This document shows, piece after piece, positions 5,750-9,051 of a stretch of DNA of 9,051 nucleotides. The position numbers and the translations under genes are program-made. The DNA is taken from positions 1 to 9,051 of the forward strand of contig CAKSPN010000055.1 in assembly GCA_934481375.1 (NCBI GenBank), given 5' to 3'. Every line of letters begins with the position of its first letter. Positions within the stretch are counted from its first letter, which is position 1. The DNA is from an uncultured Clostridia bacterium. GTDB taxonomy: Bacteria > Bacillota > Clostridia > UBA1381. The notes under the pieces are model-generated. The model made no database searches. It was not told the DNA's origin and worked only from the letters and a program-made list of their open reading frames with translations.

Positions 5750-5831
5750 GACCTCAAGGTCTATTCAGCTGCGAAGCAATTTAGCGTATGTAAGTACATT
5801 TAGCCCGCCGTCAGGCGAATTTAGCTGAATA
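5750..5831 (-). other. Modular mini-hairpin array, possible leader RNA or interspersed repeat
   Basis: Reading on the plus strand, ATTCAGC (5763-5769) and three ATTTAGC (5779-5785, 5798-5804, 5819-5825) alternate with small hairpins: TGC-gaa-GCA (5770-5778), GTA...TAC (5786-5797) and CGCC-gtca-GGCG (5806-5817). An outer inverted repeat TATTCAGCT (5762-5770) with AGCTGAATA (5823-5831) closes the set. A further hairpin, GACC-tcaa-GGTC (5750-5761), lies beside it. Transcribed toward the YesL-like gene, it would form a closed multi-branch junction starting a few bases after the predicted start of transcription. No known riboswitch class is recognised. It could equally be a dispersed short repeat; other genomic copies would decide. 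Confidence 0.55.
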
Positions 5832-5841
5832 AATTATTTCT

Positions 5842-5870
5842 ATTTTATCACAAATACAATGCTTATACAA
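5842..5870 (-). promoter_or_regulatory. Candidate promoter upstream of the mini-hairpin array and YesL-like gene
   Basis: TTGTAT (5870-5865), a 17-bp spacer and TAAAAT (5847-5842) with TG one base upstream (TGATAAAAT) make an extended -10 promoter with a weak -35. The predicted start near 5835 would place the array inside a leader of about 164 nt. The other good -10 match, TATAAT at 5697-5692, would start transcription inside the ribosome site and so is unlikely to serve the gene. Confidence 0.5.
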
Positions 5871-5883
5871 TACGTATATTGTA
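5866..5883. repeat. AT-rich inverted repeat after mntP
   Basis: TACAATA (5866-5872) and TATTGTA (5877-5883) surround CGTA. It lies just downstream of the mntP stop and overlaps the candidate -35 box at 5865-5870. On the plus strand it is followed by AACTTTTTT (5884-5892), which looks like a weak terminator, but no plus-strand gene leads into it. On the minus strand no T run follows, so it is a poor terminator for mntP. Confidence 0.4.
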
Positions 5884-5890
5884 AACTTTT

Positions 5891-6433
5891 TTAAAACATT
5901 GCCTTTATTCCGATTATCAAAAGTATTACTCCGCCGAGTATTTCCGCACGACTGCCGAGTTTTTCGCCCACTTTTCCGCCGATAAGCATTGCCGCCGTAC
6001 TTAATATAAATGTTGTTGCGGCTATAAGCGGTGCGGCTGTAAATATCGGCGCACGTCCCGCCGCAAACGATACTCCCACCGCAAAGGCGTCTATGCTTGT
6101 CGCTACCGCCTGCAGCAATAATACCTTAAACGTAAGCTTTTTTTCCATTTGCTCCGTTTCGGGCGACAATCCCTCACGTATCATATTTATTCCTATCACG
6201 CCGAGTATGATGAGTGCGACCGGTCCCGAAAACCTGTCTATCAGCTCCGCAAACAAGCTTCCCAGATAATATCCGCCGATCGGCATTATCCCCTGAAATA
6301 TGCCGAACGCTATCGGTAATGAAAGCTTTTTTGCGCCGTTTAGATTTGTATATGCCATTCCGCTCGAAAGGCAGACTGCGAATGCGTCCATGCTCAGAGC
6401 GACCCCTATAAGTAAAATTTCAGCAATTGTCAT
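5891..6433 (-). CDS. mntP: Manganese efflux pump MntP
   Basis: The 180-residue protein has six predicted membrane helices in two related halves, each with the family's aspartate motif: ALSMDAFAV (about 12-20) and ATSIDAFAVGVSFA (about 111-124). Size and motifs match MntP/YebN (DUF204), which exports Mn2+ across the plasma membrane. An upstream in-frame ATG at 6469 exists, but the start at 6433 was chosen because GGAGG (6440-6444) lies six bases before it and MTIAEILLIGVALSMDAFAV is the usual family N-terminus. The promoter at 6458-6486 gives a leader of only about 18 nt, so the manganese (yybP-ykoY) riboswitch often found upstream of such genes is absent here. Confidence 0.92.
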   Translation of the reverse strand: MTIAEILLIGVALSMDAFAVCLSSGMAYTNLNGAKKLSLPIAFGIFQGIMPIGGYYLGSLFAELIDRFSGPVALIILGVIGINMIREGLSPETEQMEKKLTFKVLLLQAVATSIDAFAVGVSFAAGRAPIFTAAPLIAATTFILSTAAMLIGGKVGEKLGSRAEILGGVILLIIGIKAMF

Positions 6434-6457
6434 ACTAACCCTCCGCCCATAAAGACT

Positions 6458-6486
6458 ATTATACTTCATTTTTATGAATTAAGCAA
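6458..6486 (-). promoter_or_regulatory. Promoter of mntP with a palindrome in the spacer
   Basis: TTGCTT (6486-6481), a 17-bp spacer and TATAAT (6463-6458) form the promoter. The spacer carries the inverted repeat TTCAT (6465-6469) and ATGAA (6474-6478) around TTTT. It could bind a repressor, but it does not resemble the MntR box as I know it. Its -35 box is only seven bases from the -35 box of the divergent pseudouridine-synthase promoter. Confidence 0.65.
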
Positions 6487-6493
6487 GTAAATC

Positions 6494-6522
6494 TTGTATA
6501 TTTTCACACAGTATGTTAAAAT
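6494..6522 (+). promoter_or_regulatory. Promoter of the RluA-type pseudouridine synthase gene
   Basis: TTGTAT (6494-6499), a 17-bp spacer and TAAAAT (6517-6522) with TG one base upstream (extended -10, TGTTAAAAT). The predicted start near 6529 gives a 27-nt leader. It diverges from the mntP promoter. Confidence 0.6.
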
Positions 6523-6555
6523 AAATTTAATAACACTTGACAGGCGGTAAAAAAT

Positions 6556-7482
6556 ATGCGTGAAATCACAATAAACAAAAACGACTGCGGACAACGACTG
6601 GATAAATTTCTGACCAAATTTATGCCGCTTCTGCCCAAAAGTATGCTATATAAGGGACTTAGGAAAAACTGTGTCCGCATAAACGGAAAACACGTTAAGG
6701 ACGGCGGTGTATTTCTTAACGAGGGCGATGTTTTAAACCTGTATTTCAATGATCAATTTTTCGGCGGCGGAAAAAAATTTATTCCTATAAGCCACCGCCT
6801 TGACATTGTATATGAGGACGAAAACCTCATTATAGTGAACAAGCCGAGCGGTATTTCCGTGCATACTGACGACAAAGGCGAAAAGCGCACGCTCATAGCG
6901 GAGATACAAAGCTATCTCTATGAAAAGGGCGAATACCGTCCCGAATCGGAGCAAAGCTTTGCTCCCGCTCTGTGCAACCGCCTTGACAAAAACACATCGG
7001 GACTTATTATTGCCGCAAAGAATGCGGAGGCATTGCGGATCATAAACGAAAAAATCAAGAACCGTGAAATACGCAAATTTTATCTGTGTGTTGCGGAGGG
7101 ACATATGAAAAAAAACGGCACGCTGTCCGCCTATCTCACACGCCTTGATAAAAGAGTGTCCGTATCGGACACTCCGTCGGACGGCGCAAAACCCGTAAAA
7201 TTAAAATATACCGTAATCGGCGAAAATGAAAAACATTCGCTTGTCGAGGTTGAACTGCTTACGGGGCGCACGCATCAGATACGTGCGCAGTTTGCGCATA
7301 TAGGACATCCGCTCTCAGGCGATGTAAAATACGGCGGCTCACACTCCCCGTCATACCAGGAGCTTGTAAGCCGCCGCCTTGTGTTTGATTTTAAGTCCGA
7401 TGCCGGGATTTTAAATTATATGACAGGCTCCGACTTTTCAATCCCTGTAGAGTTTTCCGAAACCTTTTTGAGCACAAACTGA
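6556..7482 (+). CDS. RluA-family RNA pseudouridine synthase with S4 domain
   Basis: The 308-residue protein has an N-terminal S4 RNA-binding domain (about 12-64) and an RluA catalytic domain (about 85-300). It shows IIVNKPSGISVHTD (92-105), the catalytic-loop motif NRLDKNTSGL (141-150) with the presumed nucleophile D144, KFYLCVAEG (174-182) and LLTGRTHQIRAQFAHIGHPL (234-253). Length fits RluC/RluD-type enzymes, which convert uridine to pseudouridine in 23S rRNA or tRNA; the exact target cannot be assigned. The asparagine before RLD replaces the histidine of E. coli relatives, a variant I believe is common in Firmicutes. The ribosome site is weak (AGGCGG at about 6542-6547, eight bases before ATG). 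Its last 67 bases overlap the convergent glycosyltransferase gene. Confidence 0.92.
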   Translation: MREITINKNDCGQRLDKFLTKFMPLLPKSMLYKGLRKNCVRINGKHVKDGGVFLNEGDVLNLYFNDQFFGGGKKFIPISHRLDIVYEDENLIIVNKPSGISVHTDDKGEKRTLIAEIQSYLYEKGEYRPESEQSFAPALCNRLDKNTSGLIIAAKNAEALRIINEKIKNREIRKFYLCVAEGHMKKNGTLSAYLTRLDKRVSVSDTPSDGAKPVKLKYTVIGENEKHSLVEVELLTGRTHQIRAQFAHIGHPLSGDVKYGGSHSPSYQELVSRRLVFDFKSDAGILNYMTGSDFSIPVEFSETFLSTN

Positions 7483-8561
7483 TACAAATCCTCTGCGGCA
7501 TTGGGTTTTCCTATATGTCGCACACTTTCCTCCATAAGCTTAATCCGCCACGGGCAGTTGAGCACCTGATACAGCGCCTCCGATATGCCGTAGCGCTTGT
7601 TTACCATTATCGCCGCGCCGCTGTTTACCAAAAAGTCCTCGTTTCTGTCCTCCTGACCCGGCAGAGGATTGACCGTAATTATCGGCACGCCTTTGGCAAA
7701 AGCCTCGGAGGTTGTGAGTCCGCCAGGCTTTGTCACAATAATGTCCGCCGCGTCCATCATATCGTATATGTTATCCACAAAACCGAAAATATGTATTTCT
7801 TTTTTCCAACTGCATTTTTCTATTGCCGCTTTTATTCTTTTGTTTGAACCGCACACGCATAAAATCTGAAAATCATACGCAAAATCGTCCATTTCGGCTA
7901 TCGTCTTTTTTATGTTTCCGTACCCCATCGAGCCGCTCATAACAAGCACCGTCGGCTTATCGGGAATACCGAGCTTTTTTCTCGCCTCACCTTTTTCTGT
8001 ACGTGAGGAAAACTGTTCACGCACAGGGATACCGATAGGCAGTATTTTATCCTCCGGAATACCCTTTCGCATCATTTCATATGTAAGCGCCCCCGACGGC
8101 GTTACGTAATAATCAAGGAGCGTGCTTTCCCAGAACGGGTGTATGGTAAAGTCCGTAACTATGCCGAGCGTCGGACAAGTGAGTATTTCAAGCTCCTCCA
8201 TTTCCGTCATTATCATTCCGGCAAAACTGTGCGTACCTATCACAAAATCCGGCTCAAACTCTTTTATATATCCCTCAAGCTTTTTTGCCACAAGGTGCGA
8301 AGCAAGCACAGGCGCCGAATATCGGTCATACGGTGCGTTCTTCTTATCCAGTCTGCCGTACACCTTGCCGTAAGGCGTCGGCAGAAATTTGGTTGAAAGC
8401 AGGTATCCGTCCTGAATGGAATCGCCCAGCTTTTTGCTTATATATTCAAAAATATCAAGCATACGGCATTCATGCCCATGCTTTTCAAAACGCTCTATAA
8501 TTGCCTTTGCGGCGCTGTGATGTCCGTATCCTGCCTTTACCGACATTATAAGCAGTTTCAT
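7416..8561 (-). CDS. UgtP/MGDG-synthase-type diacylglycerol glycosyltransferase
   Basis: The 381-residue protein is a GT28-family GT-B glycosyltransferase related to bacterial UgtP/YpfP and plant MGDG synthase and, more distantly, MurG. The N-terminal MGDG-synthase domain has SVKAGYGHHSAAKAI (7-21), IGTHSFAGMI (108-117) and VTDFTIHPFW (135-144). The C-terminal nucleotide-sugar half has VLVMSGSMGYGNI (205-217), FGFVDNIYDMM (259-269), VTKPGGLTTSEA (276-287) and PLPGQEDRN (299-307). Such enzymes transfer glucose or galactose from a UDP-sugar to diacylglycerol at the inner membrane face, giving glycolipids that can anchor lipoteichoic acid. A TTG 15 bases upstream is in frame, but the ATG at 8561 is preferred, with GGAGG (8570-8574) eight bases before it; the TTG overlaps that site. 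Confidence 0.9.
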   Translation of the reverse strand: MKLLIMSVKAGYGHHSAAKAIIERFEKHGHECRMLDIFEYISKKLGDSIQDGYLLSTKFLPTPYGKVYGRLDKKNAPYDRYSAPVLASHLVAKKLEGYIKEFEPDFVIGTHSFAGMIMTEMEELEILTCPTLGIVTDFTIHPFWESTLLDYYVTPSGALTYEMMRKGIPEDKILPIGIPVREQFSSRTEKGEARKKLGIPDKPTVLVMSGSMGYGNIKKTIAEMDDFAYDFQILCVCGSNKRIKAAIEKCSWKKEIHIFGFVDNIYDMMDAADIIVTKPGGLTTSEAFAKGVPIITVNPLPGQEDRNEDFLVNSGAAIMVNKRYGISEALYQVLNCPWRIKLMEESVRHIGKPNAAEDLYQFVLKKVSENSTGIEKSEPVI

Positions 8562-8590
8562 ATCTTTCTCCTCCAAAACACATTTTCTTT

Positions 8591-8619
8591 ATTTTATCAT
8601 AAAAACATTATTTGCGCAA
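8591..8619 (-). promoter_or_regulatory. Promoter of the glycosyltransferase gene
   Basis: TTGCGC (8619-8614), a 17-bp spacer and TAAAAT (8596-8591) with TG one base upstream (TGATAAAAT). The predicted start near 8584 leaves a 23-nt leader that contains the GGAGG site. The -35 box starts a few bases after the stop codon of the YetF-like gene, so the two genes are separate units unless transcription reads through; no terminator is visible between them. Confidence 0.7.
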
Positions 8620-8623
8620 TAGA

Positions 8624-9051
8624 TTATTGAGAAATGTCATTTTTAGGCGCTTCGGTTATTTTTTTGTATGCGGTAAGCTTTTTATCGTCGCATATTCCGA
8701 GGAATATTTCGTCCGTGCTTAAATTGAGCCTTTGAAGTTCGCCTGAAAGCCATTTTTCGTCACAGCCTGCGGCGGTAAGGTTTTCGCTTAGCAGATTTCC
8801 GTCAATGATTACCGTTACGGGCGTGTGCTCCTCTTTTATAAGCAGATTAAGGTCCTTTGTATTTACGGGGCGTGCCGCAGTTTTGGGAAGAAAGGATATT
8901 TTTCCGTTCTCCTCTATCATAGCCGTTTCAATGTCGCCGACATTGAAAAATCCGTTCACACGGCACTGCACAAGAAAATCGTTGAGGTCTATTTTGGCGG
9001 TTTTAAAATTATCTTTGTAAATTTTGCCGTCCTGCATAAGCACAATGGAAC
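8624..9051 (-). CDS. C-terminal part of a YetF-like (DUF421) protein (runs off right edge)
   Basis: The open frame enters from the right edge (reading S-I-V-L-M-Q-D-G-K) and continues for about 141 codons to TAA (8626-8624). Its pattern matches the cytosolic C-terminal domain of YetF/DUF421 proteins: VLMQDGKI, a DLNDFLVQCRVNGF segment, VGDIETAMIEENGKISFLPK, RPVNTKDLNLLI and VTVIIDGNLLSENL. Members are membrane proteins with an N-terminal multi-span region, which must lie outside the window. Function is poorly known; Bacillus relatives are linked with spores or envelope. A GTG at 9043 could be mistaken for a start, but it lies inside a conserved strand of the domain, so the gene is treated as 5'-truncated. 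Confidence 0.82.
   Translation of the reverse strand, partial: SIVLMQDGKIYKDNFKTAKIDLNDFLVQCRVNGFFNVGDIETAMIEENGKISFLPKTAARPVNTKDLNLLIKEEHTPVTVIIDGNLLSENLTAAGCDEKWLSGELQRLNLSTDEIFLGICDDKKLTAYKKITEAPKNDISQ

Noticed and set aside
5866..5892. Intrinsic terminator for mntP
   Set aside because: The hairpin is AT-rich and the T run is on the plus-strand side only. mntP is read from the minus strand, and no plus-strand gene reads into it.
6434..6469. Longer N-terminus of MntP from the ATG at 6469
   Set aside because: That ATG is upstream of the predicted transcript start near 6451 and has no ribosome site. The 6433 start has GGAGG at ideal spacing.

Overview
The window looks like chromosomal DNA from a low-to-mid GC Gram-positive bacterium, most likely a clostridium-type Firmicute. 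The reasons are strong AGGAGG-type ribosome sites, sigma-A promoters with TGn-extended -10 boxes, an elongator tRNA-Met resembling that of Bacillus, and family content: S-layer-homology protein, UgtP/MGDG-synthase-type glycosyltransferase, YetF/DUF421 protein, YesL/DUF624 protein and MntP. No phage, plasmid, transposase or CRISPR genes are visible. Genus cannot be fixed from the sequence alone.

Layout, left to right. A truncated membrane-protein gene leaves the window on the minus strand (1-89). A tRNA-Met(CAU) with its own consensus promoter and terminator lies on the plus strand (300-456). A minus-strand block follows: an EamA/DMT permease (460-1311), a 34-residue hydrophobic small protein (1389-1493), a secreted protein made only of SLH repeats (1516-2190) and tadA (2264-2725). 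Next is a 197-bp gap with two copies of a 43-bp hairpin-forming repeat, then mnmG (2923-4736), which is broken, and a YesL-like membrane protein (4733-5671). The 219-bp gap upstream of that gene holds an array of mini-hairpins. mntP (5891-6433, minus) and an RluA-type pseudouridine synthase (6556-7482, plus) diverge from back-to-back promoters. The synthase converges on, and overlaps by 67 bp, a diacylglycerol glucosyltransferase-like gene (7416-8561, minus). A YetF-like gene (8624-9051, minus) runs off the right edge.

Functional themes. tRNA-Met, TadA (A-to-I34 in tRNA-Arg), MnmG (U34 modification) and the RluA-type synthase concern tRNA or RNA maturation. The SLH protein, glycosyltransferase and several membrane proteins concern the cell envelope. 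yesL-like, mnmG and tadA lie in one direction, and the first two overlap by ATGA, so they probably form an operon.

The points most worth attention are: (1) mnmG carries an apparent deletion of about 52 bp that removes about 17 conserved residues and shifts the frame, leaving two open frames joined by a TAATG stop/start overlap; (2) a modular leader upstream of the YesL-like gene has four ATTYAGC heptamers separated by mini-hairpins and closed by a 9-bp inverted repeat, behind a plausible promoter, so it could be a structured leader RNA or an interspersed repeat; (3) a duplicated 43-bp imperfect palindrome lies 3' of mnmG and overlaps its stop codon; (4) a 34-residue hydrophobic gene is easily missed; (5) palindromes fill the -35/-10 spacers of the DMT and mntP promoters.
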